Source of the DNA: Clostridia bacterium
GTDB lineage: Bacteria > Bacillota > Clostridia > Oscillospirales > Acutalibacteraceae
Length of the DNA stretch: 62,283 nucleotides
Direction: 5' to 3'
NCBI GenBank assembly: GCA_017517665.1
Contig: JAFWYP010000067.1
Coordinates: forward strand, 1-62,283
The notes beneath the pieces were generated by a model. That model saw nothing but the letters and a program-made list of their open reading frames with translations, was not told where the DNA came from and made no database searches. Position numbers and translations under genes: made by a program. Shown piece by piece: positions 26,061-35,049 of this stretch; position 1 is the first letter of the stretch; the number at the start of each line of letters is the position of its first letter.

Positions 26061-26070
26061 GTGATATCAC
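26061..26070 (+). promoter_or_regulatory. Palindromic candidate operator GTGATATCAC
   Basis: A perfect 10-bp palindrome at the predicted transcription start of the GntR-family regulator gene. YtrA-type regulators commonly repress their own operon, so this is the natural candidate site; the assignment is inference. Confidence 0.5.
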
Positions 26071-26117
26071 GGATAGCACAGTTGCAACGATTTTATTCTC
26101 TAAAAGGAGGAATGCCG

Positions 26118-26489
26118 ATGATAGTTGTTGATAAACAAAGCAGAATTCCCGTTTATGAACAAATCAAAAATCAGATAATAACTCTTATCAGGCTCGGGGT
26201 ATATCCTGCCAATTCAAAGCTTCCGTCAATCAGAAGCATATCTGCCGATATATCCGTAAATGTCAATACGGTAAAAAAGGCGTTTGCGGAGCTTGAAATG
26301 AATGGCGTGATTTATTCTGTGCCGGGTACGGGATGTTTTGTCAGTGAACAGGCTTTGGGGGATGATAAACTGTTTGAAAAGACAAAGAGAGAAATATCCG
26401 ATTCGGTTCAGACTGCAAAATCGCTCGGAATACCTCTTGAAGATTTGCTTGAACTTATTAAATCCGTATACAAGGAGGAGAGTTTATGA
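26118..26489 (+). CDS. GntR-family transcriptional regulator, YtrA subfamily
   Basis: A 123-residue regulator: an N-terminal winged helix (VYEQIKNQIITLIRLGVYPA; KLPSIRSISADISVNVNTVK; AFAELEMNGVIYSVPGTGCFV) and only a short C-terminal dimerisation tail of about 45 residues, the YtrA layout. Two in-frame ATGs lie at 26112 and 26118; AAAGGAGG ending at 26110 fits 26118. The stop overlaps the next ATG by four bases (ATGA), coupling it to the ABC ATPase. YtrA operons respond to cell-wall antibiotics in Bacillus. A palindrome at the promoter suggests autoregulation. Confidence 0.93.
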   Translation: MIVVDKQSRIPVYEQIKNQIITLIRLGVYPANSKLPSIRSISADISVNVNTVKKAFAELEMNGVIYSVPGTGCFVSEQALGDDKLFEKTKREISDSVQTAKSLGIPLEDLLELIKSVYKEESL

Positions 26490-27385
26490 TTGAAATCAGA
26501 AATGTCACCAAGAAATTCGGTGATTTTACGGCTATTGAAAATTTATCGCTTAAAGTCGATAAATCTTCGGTCTATGGATTAGTAGGTTATAACGGTGCAG
26601 GTAAAACCACACTTCTGAAGACCATAGCAGGCGTGTATAAAGCGGACGAGGGAGAAGTTTTAATAGACGGAGTAAATACATATGATTCGGCACAGGCAAA
26701 GAAAAAGATTTTCTTTGTGCCTGATGATATTTACTTTGAGGCATATTCAACAATTGCAAAAATGGCAAATTTCTACAGCGGATATTATGAAGATTTCAGT
26801 TATAACCTTCTTGACAAACTGTGTGATGTTTTCGGACTTGATAAAAATGCAAAGCTGAATTCTTTTTCAAAAGGAATGCAGCGTCAGGCAGAGCTTGTTC
26901 TCGGTCTTTCAACTAATCCCAAAATAATTTTGCTTGACGAAAGCTTTGACGGTCTTGACCCTGCAAAGCGCAATCTTATGAATAAAATGCTGATTGAATA
27001 TTCGGCAGACAGAGAATGCAGCATTATTATTTCATCGCATAATCTTCATGAACTTACCGAAATTTGCGACCATATTGCTCTTATCAACGGCAAAAAGATT
27101 GTTATGGATTGTTGCGTTGACGATATAAGTGCAAGCAGATGCAAATTCAGGCTTGCCTTTGCCGAAGAAAAAACCGAAAAGGATTTTGAAAATTTAACTT
27201 ACGGTAAATTCAAACAGGACGGTAAATTAATCACCCTTACAATGAAGGGTGACACAGACGAGAACGAAGAAAAGCTCAAAGCTTTGAATCCCATTCTTAT
27301 TGAACGTTATCCGCTTACTCTTGAAGAAATATTCCTTGAAGAAATGGAGGGAACAGACTATGACTTCAGCGAAATCTTCGGCTAA
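26486..27385 (+). CDS. ABC transporter ATP-binding protein (YtrB-like)
   Basis: A 299-residue ATPase with all motifs: Walker A GYNGAGKTT (about 36-44), signature SFSKGMQRQ, Walker B IILLDESFDGLDP and switch His in SSHNLHE. The C-terminal about 80 residues are the accessory domain typical of YtrB/BcrA-type exporters. It is translationally coupled to the regulator upstream and overlaps the permease gene by 26 bases. The likely role is export or sensing of a peptide antibiotic, or lipid-flux control; the substrate is unknown. Confidence 0.94.
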   Translation: MIEIRNVTKKFGDFTAIENLSLKVDKSSVYGLVGYNGAGKTTLLKTIAGVYKADEGEVLIDGVNTYDSAQAKKKIFFVPDDIYFEAYSTIAKMANFYSGYYEDFSYNLLDKLCDVFGLDKNAKLNSFSKGMQRQAELVLGLSTNPKIILLDESFDGLDPAKRNLMNKMLIEYSADRECSIIISSHNLHELTEICDHIALINGKKIVMDCCVDDISASRCKFRLAFAEEKTEKDFENLTYGKFKQDGKLITLTMKGDTDENEEKLKALNPILIERYPLTLEEIFLEEMEGTDYDFSEIFG

Positions 27386-29825
27386 GCCTTTCAGATTTAC
27401 ATTTTTCAGAACAATAAAGAAAAACTGGCATTTTCCCGCATTGATATGTGCTGTTGTATCTTTCCTGACTTTGATTTGCGGACTTTTCAATGAATGGATG
27501 ATATATAACAATCATTCGTGGGAATTGGGAAAAAGCTTCAGAGAATGGATTTCACTTAATACTGTCTATATTCTCGGTGATGTCGGAATGAGAACCGAAC
27601 TTTATATGGCACTTCTGATGGTTCTTGCCATGGCAACGGGAATCATGATATTCCGTTATATGTTCTCAAAAAAAGCAGTCAATGTTTATTACAGTCTCGG
27701 AATTTCAAGAACAAATATGTTCCTTGCAAAGTATTTTTCGGGTGCATTTCTTCTTGTCCTTGCGGTTATGATTCCGCTCGCAATTGATGTTATTGCCAAC
27801 ATCGCAATTTTCGGAAGCTGTAAAGAATTGTGGATTTCTGCTTTGTTTTATTTTCTTGGCGCAACTCTCTCGATTCTATTTGCATATACCGTTTCTGTCG
27901 CCGTTTGCTGCAGAGTCGGAACGATTATCGAAGCAATTATATACAGCGCCGTTTTCCTTGTTGCTCCGTTTATTCTCAGTTATATTGGCGAATTCTTTTT
28001 CCGCACCTTGCTCTACGGTTCGCCTCTTCACGAGAATGAATGGATTTACAGATGGAACCATTCCGAATACTACAGCACGAGCGAAAGCCATTATACCCAA
28101 ACGGGTTTTGTATCTAACACCGTTCCGTTTGCGGATGTATTCTATTTCAGCGAACAGCTTTCAAAATCCGGTTCAAATATGATAAACCCCGATTTCATTT
28201 CGCTTATTCCTCTTGCATTTCTTGTTGTTGCTGTTGCTTTGATTGCGCTTGTAACATATAAAAAAAGAAAAACCGAAATTGCAGGATTTCTCGGTGCAGA
28301 TGAGCTGACAAAAGGTCTTTCGGTATTTCTTATTGCATCATTTATATCCAGTTTTGTTTTTTTGGATCTGATTGAATATTCACCTGATATTGCTGTTTTC
28401 TGTTTATGTCTTACAGCGGTTATATTCCTCGTTGTTTATCTTTTCTTTGATATCATTACGGTTCATAATATTAAAAAAATCCTTGGAACAATGTGGAAAT
28501 ATCTTGTTCATCTGGGCGCTGTTGCGGTTTGCATTATCATTTTCTCAACGGGATTTTTCGGTTATTCATCGAGATTGCCTGACATAAAAGATGTTGAAAG
28601 TGTTTCCGTTTCAACAGGCACGGGCGATATCATGATGAATTATGATGAATTGACGGTTATGAAAAACAATGCAGGAGCATATGACCTTGCTGATTATTAT
28701 CTGCTTGCAGGCATTTGCTATCAGGGCATTGTTGACGGAATTACCGATGCGGAAGATATTGAATATGTAATGGATATTCATAAAAAGTTTATTGAATGCA
28801 AAGGTCTTAAGGTTAACGATGAAACCCTTAATGCCGGCTATGGCAAGAGAGTTCTTCCTGTAAATATCAAAATTATTTATGAACTCAGAAACGGTGAAAG
28901 ATTTGAAAGAATGTATCCCGTTGCAACAGATGAAATCATGCAGATGCTTTCTGAAGTAACGAAAACCGAAAGATACAAAGAGCTTGCGGTTAAAAATATT
29001 CAGAAGCCTGTTCCTAAAATGGAATACAGTGAAATATATGATGAATATTATTATAAATCAGAGCCTGTTTACAGTATTGACAGTGTGACTGTTGAAAGCG
29101 TTGCCCATGCAGTATCAACCGTTATGCCCTTCACTTTCAGAGGCGCACAGGTTTCGCTTGCATCACCGTTGTTATCAAATATTACTTATTTACCTCAGCT
29201 TAACGGTGATTCGGAATTAAAAGACAGTCTTCTCAATGCAATTTGCGCTGATATCGAAAACGATAATCTGCCTCTTAACTACAGAAGCGATGCTGATATT
29301 CTCGGCTATATCGTTTTCAATAAATTCAATCCCGATGATCAGAATAGCGGCTTCAATGATATCAGATATCAGGGCGGAACTCTGATTACTCCCGAAATGA
29401 CAGAACCTGTTAAAATCAATGTTTTCGGCGGTGAATTTAAAGTTTTCTTCACAAACAGAGTCAGCGTTCCTGTTTATGCCGATATGTCAAACACAATCAA
29501 TTTCCTAAAGATTAACGGACTTGAAAGTTATCTTGAAGAGGTTGTTGAGGTTTCAAAAATTCGCATATGGGTTCCCGATGAACAGTCGGTTGCGGATATA
29601 AACACATATGACGGCGCATCAATGCTCTGGTCGGGTTGGTGGTTCAATACCGATGAAACCTGCCTTCTTGTTCCCGGAAATTCTGTTTCCGTAACGGATA
29701 AAAATGAAATTGCAGATGTTGCAAAGGAATGCACCTTGATGTGTCTTGCTTGCTACGAAACAAACTACGCAGAGATAATTTTTGAGGATGGATCAAGAAC
29801 ATTTGCGGCAATTCCAATTAAATAA
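27360..29825 (+). CDS. Large ABC transporter permease with extracytoplasmic domain (DUF6449-like)
   Basis: An 821-residue membrane protein, start ATG 27360 fixed by GGAGG; the frame extends further up inside the ATPase gene. Residues 1-420 hold about eight to ten hydrophobic helices (HFPALICAVVSFLTLICGLF; YFSGAFLLVLAVMIPLAIDV; LVHLGAVAVCIIIFSTGFFG). Residues about 430-821 are a long soluble region, presumably outside the membrane, with several beta/alpha segments and a Trp-rich end (ASMLWSGWWFN). This layout fits permeases next to YtrA/YtrB genes that carry a DUF6449-type domain. It completes the three-gene operon; a terminator follows. Confidence 0.8.
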   Translation: MTSAKSSAKPFRFTFFRTIKKNWHFPALICAVVSFLTLICGLFNEWMIYNNHSWELGKSFREWISLNTVYILGDVGMRTELYMALLMVLAMATGIMIFRYMFSKKAVNVYYSLGISRTNMFLAKYFSGAFLLVLAVMIPLAIDVIANIAIFGSCKELWISALFYFLGATLSILFAYTVSVAVCCRVGTIIEAIIYSAVFLVAPFILSYIGEFFFRTLLYGSPLHENEWIYRWNHSEYYSTSESHYTQTGFVSNTVPFADVFYFSEQLSKSGSNMINPDFISLIPLAFLVVAVALIALVTYKKRKTEIAGFLGADELTKGLSVFLIASFISSFVFLDLIEYSPDIAVFCLCLTAVIFLVVYLFFDIITVHNIKKILGTMWKYLVHLGAVAVCIIIFSTGFFGYSSRLPDIKDVESVSVSTGTGDIMMNYDELTVMKNNAGAYDLADYYLLAGICYQGIVDGITDAEDIEYVMDIHKKFIECKGLKVNDETLNAGYGKRVLPVNIKIIYELRNGERFERMYPVATDEIMQMLSEVTKTERYKELAVKNIQKPVPKMEYSEIYDEYYYKSEPVYSIDSVTVESVAHAVSTVMPFTFRGAQVSLASPLLSNITYLPQLNGDSELKDSLLNAICADIENDNLPLNYRSDADILGYIVFNKFNPDDQNSGFNDIRYQGGTLITPEMTEPVKINVFGGEFKVFFTNRVSVPVYADMSNTINFLKINGLESYLEEVVEVSKIRIWVPDEQSVADINTYDGASMLWSGWWFNTDETCLLVPGNSVSVTDKNEIADVAKECTLMCLACYETNYAEIIFEDGSRTFAAIPIK

Positions 29826-29843
29826 TTCTTGATTGATTTTTAT

Positions 29844-29875
29844 AACCGGGCCGGCATAATGTCGGCTCGGTTTTT
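29844..29875 (+). terminator. Rho-independent terminator after the ABC operon
   Basis: GC-rich stem AACCGGGCCGGCAT / ATGTCGGCTCGGTT with G-U wobbles, followed by TTTTT. Confidence 0.85.
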
Positions 29876-29930
29876 AGTCACTTTAAATAAATTGTATACA
29901 TATTTTAAATATTATTCGGGTTTAATGTTC

Positions 29931-29959
29931 TTGATTTTAAATGAGAAAACTGTTATAAT
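29931..29959 (+). promoter_or_regulatory. Promoter of the acyl-adenylase/lipase operon
   Basis: TTGATT (29931-29936), 17-bp spacer, perfect TATAAT (29954-29959), 38 bases before ATG 29998. Confidence 0.82.
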
Positions 29960-29997
29960 ACGTAAGATTTTGAAAAATATGATAGGATGTGATATTT

Positions 29998-31728
29998 ATG
30001 GCTATGTCTGATTTGGGAATATTGCTCGGTGATGTTTCTCTTCTTGAAATTGAGCATTTCACCAAAAATCCGATGAAGGCACAGGAAAGCACCCTCAGAA
30101 AGATTATAAGACGAAACAAAAACTGCGAACTCGGAAAGAAACATAATTTTAAAGATATAAAAACAATTGAGGATTACCAGAAAAATGTTCCTCTTTCAAC
30201 TTATGAAGACTATGTTCCTTATGTTGAAAGAATGGTTAATAATCGCGAAAAGAATCTTATGTTTTCCGGTCCTAACATCCGTTACTGCTCTTCATCGGGA
30301 AGCGTCGGAAAACCGAAGATTCTTCCAAAAGGTATAAAAGACCTCTGGAATATGCAGTGCATAGGTTTTTCGTGTACTGTTGCCACTTCGGCACATTATT
30401 TGAAAAAGTATAAGAATAAAAAGATGCCTGCTCAGATGGGTCCTCTTGTTCTTATTCTTACGGGACATCCTCTTGAAGACGGAAAAATGTGCAACGGTGC
30501 CGCACAGATTCCTCTTACATATCTTAAAACAATAACACCGTTTTTCTGCACATCACCCAATTCTCTTCTTTATCCTGAACATGAAGAGCTTATTGATACT
30601 TCTTATCTTCAGCTTCGATTTGCACTTGAGAACAGAAAGGTAAGCTATATCGGTTCTTTGGTTATAACTCTTGTTACAACCATGTTCGATTATCTTAAAG
30701 AAAACTGGGAAATGCTTTGCGATGATATTGAAAAGGGAATTATTAACCCGAATATCAAAATCACTCCGGAATTAAAAGAGGAATATGCAAAGAAATTCAA
30801 GCCCAATCCCGAAAGAGCCGCAGAGCTTCGCAGGGAGTTTGAAAAGGGCTTTGATGAACCTATTGCACCCAGAATCTGGCCCATGCTTACTTGGGCATAT
30901 GGTATGGTTGGCTCAAATCTTAAGGTTTATGTTGAAAAACTCCGTAAGTATATCGGTGATGATGTACCCATTCACGGTATGGGATTTGCTGCTGCTGAAG
31001 GCTTTTTCGCTATGGCAACGAAGCTTGATTCACATGACGGTGTTCTTCTTCCTCATTGCCTTTTCTTTGAATTTTTACCTGTTGACGATGATGCTGATGA
31101 TCCCGATGAAGATGTTAAGCCTCTGCTTATAAACCAGCTTGAGGTCGGAAAGAAGTATGAAATAGTTGTTTCTAACTTCTCGGGTCTTTACAGATACCGC
31201 ATGGAAGACGTTGTTAAGGTTACGGGTATGCATAACAATACTCCTATGATTGAGTTCCTTTACAGACGCAATCTCGGCATGAACCTTGCAAATGAAAAAA
31301 CAACAACAGAGATGGTTGACCTCGCTGCAAAGCAGACTGCCGAGGCGATGGGTAATGAATTTGTGGGACACAGCCTTTATGCCGATTATTCAACCAATCC
31401 TCCCCGTTACTGTATGCTTGCTGAGCCTGTTCATCCTGTATCTGAAGAAGACAGGCAGAAATATATTGATATTCTTGACGAAAAATTCAAGGATTTCAAT
31501 GAAAAGTATTTCAAATACCGCCGCTGGGGCATGATTAACAGACCCGAAGTCCTTTTCCTTAAGGAAAAAACTTATTGGGATTACAGAGAGTATCTTCGTT
31601 CGCAAGGCAGAGTTCTCAATCAGATTAAACCCGTAACAATTATCAATTCCGAAGAAAGATGCGAATTTTTCTTCTCCCATGTTGCAACTGAAACTGAACT
31701 TCCCTATAAACCGAAGTCAGTAAAGTAA
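29998..31728 (+). CDS. GH3 auxin-responsive-promoter family acyl-adenylating enzyme
   Basis: A 576-residue member of the plant-type GH3 (acyl acid amido synthetase) family, not glycoside hydrolase family 3. Plant members adenylate jasmonate or auxin and join them to amino acids; bacterial roles are mostly unknown. Visible motifs: RYCSSSGSVGKPKILP (ATP-binding P-loop), YGMVGSNLKVYVEKL, GMGFAAAEGFFA (acyl/adenylate site), SNFSGLYRYRMEDVVKVTG (adenosine site) and YRRWG...RPEVLFLKEKTYWDY near the C-terminus. GTG 29989 is in frame, but AGGATG fits ATG 29998. A secreted LCAT-like hydrolase begins 12 bases later. The substrate cannot be read. Confidence 0.88.
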   Translation: MAMSDLGILLGDVSLLEIEHFTKNPMKAQESTLRKIIRRNKNCELGKKHNFKDIKTIEDYQKNVPLSTYEDYVPYVERMVNNREKNLMFSGPNIRYCSSSGSVGKPKILPKGIKDLWNMQCIGFSCTVATSAHYLKKYKNKKMPAQMGPLVLILTGHPLEDGKMCNGAAQIPLTYLKTITPFFCTSPNSLLYPEHEELIDTSYLQLRFALENRKVSYIGSLVITLVTTMFDYLKENWEMLCDDIEKGIINPNIKITPELKEEYAKKFKPNPERAAELRREFEKGFDEPIAPRIWPMLTWAYGMVGSNLKVYVEKLRKYIGDDVPIHGMGFAAAEGFFAMATKLDSHDGVLLPHCLFFEFLPVDDDADDPDEDVKPLLINQLEVGKKYEIVVSNFSGLYRYRMEDVVKVTGMHNNTPMIEFLYRRNLGMNLANEKTTTEMVDLAAKQTAEAMGNEFVGHSLYADYSTNPPRYCMLAEPVHPVSEEDRQKYIDILDEKFKDFNEKYFKYRRWGMINRPEVLFLKEKTYWDYREYLRSQGRVLNQIKPVTIINSEERCEFFFSHVATETELPYKPKSVK

Positions 31729-31740
31729 TTGAGGTATATC

Positions 31741-33297
31741 ATGAAAAAAATTATTTCATTTATTCTCGCTGCTGTCATATTATCAACTGCTGTTGTGTGT
31801 GTTCTTCCTTCAGCTATCGCTTCTGAAGACGGAACAACTACACCTATAGTTCATGTTGTTGGAACGGGAACACCCATTCTCCGTTATAATGAGGCTGGCG
31901 AGAGAGAAACTGTATATCCCTTGCAGATTCCCGATGGATATATTGAAGAAAAAGCAGAAATTTTTCTTCCCGTTTTTGCTGATGCTTTCTTTACTCAGGA
32001 ATGGGATGAATTCTGCGATGTTCTTTATGAGTGTGTTTCGCCCATATTCAATCAGATGTCGCTTGATAAAAACGGAAATGTTTCAGACGGAAGCTTTGTT
32101 GACTGGGACTGGTCCAAAGAGGATCTCGCCAATCATAACGACGGTTTATACAGCGCAACGGAATTTAAATTCCATTACGATTGGCGTCTTGACCCGTTTG
32201 TGACAGCGGATACTCTTCATCAGTATATTGAAGATGTTATGGAAGCGACCGGGTCCGATAAGGTTGCGCTTTACGGACGCTGTCTCGGTTCAAACATGGT
32301 TGCCGCATATATGAAAAAATATGACGGTGAATATGTTTCTGAAGTTATTCACTATGCAAGTGCCGCTTACGGTGCTACACAATGCAGCAAAATGTTTACA
32401 GGAGAGCTTTTTCTCCATGCTGACGGTATCGAAAGATTTATCTATGATACTGACCTCGGACTGGAGGAGTATATAACAGACCTTGTTGAGTCGCTTGTGA
32501 CTCTTATGAATAAAACATACGGTCTTGATATTGCTTGCTGGGCTGTAAATAATGTTGTTCAGGATATTTATCTTGATATTTTCCCGAGAATTGTCGGCGA
32601 AAGCTACGGCACGTTTCCTGCTTATTGGAGCATGGTAAGCCTTGAAGACTATGACCGCGCAATGGAAACTATGTTCTACGGTAAAGACGTTTCCGAATAT
32701 GCTGAGCTGATATCAAAAATTGAGAACTATCATAACAATGTTCGTCTTACATTTGAAAGCGATGTCAAGGCTTTTGAAGAAAGAGGCATTGAGTTTTCAA
32801 ATATTGTCAAATACGGTTATCAGAGCATTCCCGTTACCGAAAATTCAAATGAACTGTCTGACCAGCTTGTAACTGTCCGTGAAAGTTCTTTCGGTGCAAC
32901 CGCGCTTGATGTCGGAAAAACCTTTGACGATGAATATATCCGTAGCGCTGTTACAAACAGCACGGCAAAATATATTTCACCGGATAAGCAGATTGATGCT
33001 TCAACCTGCCTTTCACCTGATAAAACATGGTTTGTAAAAAATCTAAAACATGCAGATTTCCCTGACTGCATTAATGGCCTGGTAAGTGACATAGTGAATA
33101 ATGAAAACTTCAATATTTACTCTAACAGCGAATATCCTCAGTATCTTGTTTATAAAGATGATACGTCTGTCATTGTACCTATGACTGCTGAAAACATGAA
33201 TACAACCGGACGTTGGGAAACTTTATATTTTGATTCGCTTATCAAATTCTTCAAAGCGATTTTCACTCTTGTTGAAAATAAACTTTCACAAGCATAA
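31741..33297 (+). CDS. Secreted LCAT-like alpha/beta-hydrolase with Cys in the nucleophile elbow
   Basis: A 518-residue exported protein: MKKIISFILAAVILSTAVVC with likely cleavage near SAIA-SE. The alpha/beta-hydrolase pattern of the lecithin:cholesterol acyltransferase branch is visible: HVVGTGTPI (oxyanion region), FHYDWRLDP (the LCAT 'DWRL' motif) and SDKVALYGRCLGSNMVAAYM, where G-x-S-x-G is expected. The nucleophile position is Cys 181 (TGT at 32281), giving G-R-C-L-G. Dienelactone hydrolase shows that Cys can serve in this fold, so activity is possible but altered. I cannot place the acid and His with certainty. GAGGT precedes ATG 31741; the upstream TTG is too close to the preceding stop. 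It is in an operon with the acyl-adenylating enzyme. Confidence 0.8.
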   Translation: MKKIISFILAAVILSTAVVCVLPSAIASEDGTTTPIVHVVGTGTPILRYNEAGERETVYPLQIPDGYIEEKAEIFLPVFADAFFTQEWDEFCDVLYECVSPIFNQMSLDKNGNVSDGSFVDWDWSKEDLANHNDGLYSATEFKFHYDWRLDPFVTADTLHQYIEDVMEATGSDKVALYGRCLGSNMVAAYMKKYDGEYVSEVIHYASAAYGATQCSKMFTGELFLHADGIERFIYDTDLGLEEYITDLVESLVTLMNKTYGLDIACWAVNNVVQDIYLDIFPRIVGESYGTFPAYWSMVSLEDYDRAMETMFYGKDVSEYAELISKIENYHNNVRLTFESDVKAFEERGIEFSNIVKYGYQSIPVTENSNELSDQLVTVRESSFGATALDVGKTFDDEYIRSAVTNSTAKYISPDKQIDASTCLSPDKTWFVKNLKHADFPDCINGLVSDIVNNENFNIYSNSEYPQYLVYKDDTSVIVPMTAENMNTTGRWETLYFDSLIKFFKAIFTLVENKLSQA

Positions 33298-33302
33298 TTC
33301 AA

Positions 33303-33335
33303 CAGGCTGTCTCATTGTGAGGCAGCCTGATTTTT
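33303..33335. terminator. Bidirectional terminator between the LCAT-like gene and sigE
   Basis: 12-bp stem CAGGCTGTCTCA / TGAGGCAGCCTG (one T-G pair) with TTG loop, then TTTTT. It ends sigE transcription on the other strand. Confidence 0.87.
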
Positions 33336-34047
33336 ATATTTCACGTTTGATTTTTTCGATTATTCTTTTTTCAAGCCTTGAAATATAGCTTTGTGATATG
33401 CCGAGAGAATCAGCTACTTCTTTTTGAGTATATTCTTTTCCGCCTCCGATTCCGAATCTCATTGTCATTATCATTTTTTCTCTTTCTTCAAGTGATGATA
33501 TGATTTTATATAATCTGCTTTTTTCGTCATCTTCTTCAAGTTCTCGGTAAACGTCTTCGGGTTCATTTCCCAAAACATCGGAAAGCAATAGTTCGTTTCC
33601 ATCCCAATCAACATTCAAAGGTTCAAAATAAGATACCTCAGCTTTAAGAGAATTGGTTTTTCTTAGGTACATCAGAATTTCGTTTTCTATGCATCTGGAA
33701 GCATATGTAGCGAGTTTTATATTTTTTGAAATCCTGAATGTGTTTACCGCTTTAATTAGTCCTAAAGTTCCGATTGATATTAAATCTTCAATTGCTATTC
33801 CTGTATTTTCAAATTTTTTGGCTATATATACAACAAGTCGCAGGTTGTGAACAATAAGTTCTTCTCTTGCATCTTTATCTCCATTTTCATGTTTCAGTAA
33901 TAAAATGTTTTCTTCTTCGACAGAAAGCGGGGCGGGAAGTGATTCCGGACCGTTTATATAGTCTACCTCAACTTCAAATAATTTGCATTTAATTTTATCA
34001 ATAAATTTTCTCAATGATGCTATGAATTTTGTTGATTTTATATTCAT
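33334..34047 (-). CDS. sigE: Sporulation sigma factor SigE precursor (mother-cell sigma-29)
   Basis: A 237-residue sigma-70 factor that directs early mother-cell transcription. The N-terminal hydrophobic/basic pro-sequence (about 1-27) is removed by SpoIIGA. The family mark [17 protein letters not shown] follows. Region 2 shows [35 protein letters not shown] and [19 protein letters not shown]. Region 4 shows [21 protein letters not shown] and [19 protein letters not shown] fits Met 34047; the seven upstream residues in frame are not part of the gene. It lies 23 bases after spoIIGA. sigG, which follows sigE in many spore formers, is absent: a terminator and a convergent gene come next. Confidence 0.95.
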   Translation of the reverse strand: MNIKSTKFIASLRKFIDKIKCKLFEVEVDYINGPESLPAPLSVEEENILLLKHENGDKDAREELIVHNLRLVVYIAKKFENTGIAIEDLISIGTLGLIKAVNTFRISKNIKLATYASRCIENEILMYLRKTNSLKAEVSYFEPLNVDWDGNELLLSDVLGNEPEDVYRELEEDDEKSRLYKIISSLEEREKMIMTMRFGIGGGKEYTQKEVADSLGISQSYISRLEKRIIEKIKREI

Positions 34048-34070
34048 GGTTTTCCTCCTTGAAATCATCT

Positions 34071-34916
34071 TTAGTTTTTATCTTGCAACAAATCAAAAAA
34101 CGGTTGACCTATTAATGCTGAATAATTGCCCGAAATGATTTTTTTGTCTGTAATTCCGATAAAAATATTTTTAACAATTTTTGTGTTTCCGGAGATAATA
34201 ATTTCTATACTGTCAGGCATAAAAGCCGGAAGGATGCTTTTTCCGCTTATTGTTGAAAATGGGATTAATCTGTAATTTTTCAGGTTTTCAAATTCCTCTT
34301 TATTTGTCAATTTGATAATTAAATCTTTTTCGGCAATTACAACGGGTTTTCCCGAAAAACAGTCGCAGAGTGTGTTGCCCGAGTCAAACAGGGCTTTACC
34401 TTTAACGGCTCTGCCTTTATATTTTATAGCTATATCATAAACGCATTTTGGCGGCGTTTTATTATTATTTATTTTGGTTATTACCCAAATTAATAAGTAA
34501 CAAATTACCGATATTATAATTAAAGACAGAATATCAATATCAAAGTAAATTATTCCGTTGTTATATACTGATAAATTCGGAAACAGAAGGATGTTAATTG
34601 CAAGCATTATTCCGCTGAATATAAAATTTACCGATAAAAAAGCAAAAAAATGTTTTAAAAAATTTTTTAATGATTTTATTTCGGTTACAATTAAAATAAT
34701 AATCGTTATGTAAATAAGTTTAGTAACAATATTAAAAATCGGATGTATCTTATTAATAAAAATTGTAAGAGAAAAAAGACTTCCGATAAATGAAGAAATA
34801 ATTAATCTTATTGTTTTATAATTTTGTCCGGTTATCATTGACTCAGCTTTAAGCAATAAGTAGTTAATTATAAAGTTTAAAATAATCAGAATGTCCGCAT
34901 AGACAACCGTTTTCAT
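34071..34916 (-). CDS. spoIIGA: Sigma-E processing peptidase SpoIIGA
   Basis: A 281-residue membrane aspartic protease that cleaves pro-SigE after signalling from the forespore. The N-terminal half has about five hydrophobic helices ([34 protein letters not shown]). The C-terminal half is the protease domain, with catalytic motif [19 protein letters not shown] and later [11 protein letters not shown] and [18 protein letters not shown] fits Met 34916; six further in-frame residues upstream are unlikely to be translated. It is the first gene of the spoIIGA-sigE operon and its promoter has the 22-bp spacing known for Spo0A-activated spoIIG. Confidence 0.93.
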   Translation of the reverse strand: MKTVVYADILIILNFIINYLLLKAESMITGQNYKTIRLIISSFIGSLFSLTIFINKIHPIFNIVTKLIYITIIILIVTEIKSLKNFLKHFFAFLSVNFIFSGIMLAINILLFPNLSVYNNGIIYFDIDILSLIIISVICYLLIWVITKINNNKTPPKCVYDIAIKYKGRAVKGKALFDSGNTLCDCFSGKPVVIAEKDLIIKLTNKEEFENLKNYRLIPFSTISGKSILPAFMPDSIEIIISGNTKIVKNIFIGITDKKIISGNYSALIGQPFFDLLQDKN

Positions 34917-34939
34917 TCTATCACCCCTTAACATCTTTG

Positions 34940-34973
34940 ATTATAGACATTATGACAATATAAAATTTGTCAA
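34940..34973 (-). promoter_or_regulatory. spoIIG promoter with 22-bp spacing and Spo0A-box-like sites
   Basis: On the minus strand, perfect TTGACA (34973-34968) and perfect TATAAT (34945-34940) are separated by 22 bp instead of 17. Bacillus subtilis spoIIG has the same spacing and needs Spo0A. TTTGTCAAT (34966-34974, plus strand) overlaps the -35 and matches eight of nine bases of the 0A box TTTGTCRAA. A weaker match, ATTGTCATA, lies at 34959-34951 on the minus strand. Confidence 0.8.
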
Positions 34974-34999
34974 TTCGGGGCATAAAAATAAATTTTCTA

Positions 35000-35028
35000 T
35001 TGAATATTTAAATTACCGAGTATATAAT
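35000..35028 (+). promoter_or_regulatory. Promoter of the PHP-domain gene
   Basis: TTGAAT (35000-35005), 17-bp spacer, perfect TATAAT (35023-35028), 21 bases before ATG 35050. Confidence 0.75.
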
Positions 35029-35049
35029 ATCGTCAGGAGGTCGATATAA

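Noticed and set aside
29998-31728. Glycoside hydrolase family 3
   Set aside because: The name GH3 here refers to the auxin-responsive acyl-adenylating family; the motifs are ATP/adenylate sites, not glycosidase ones.
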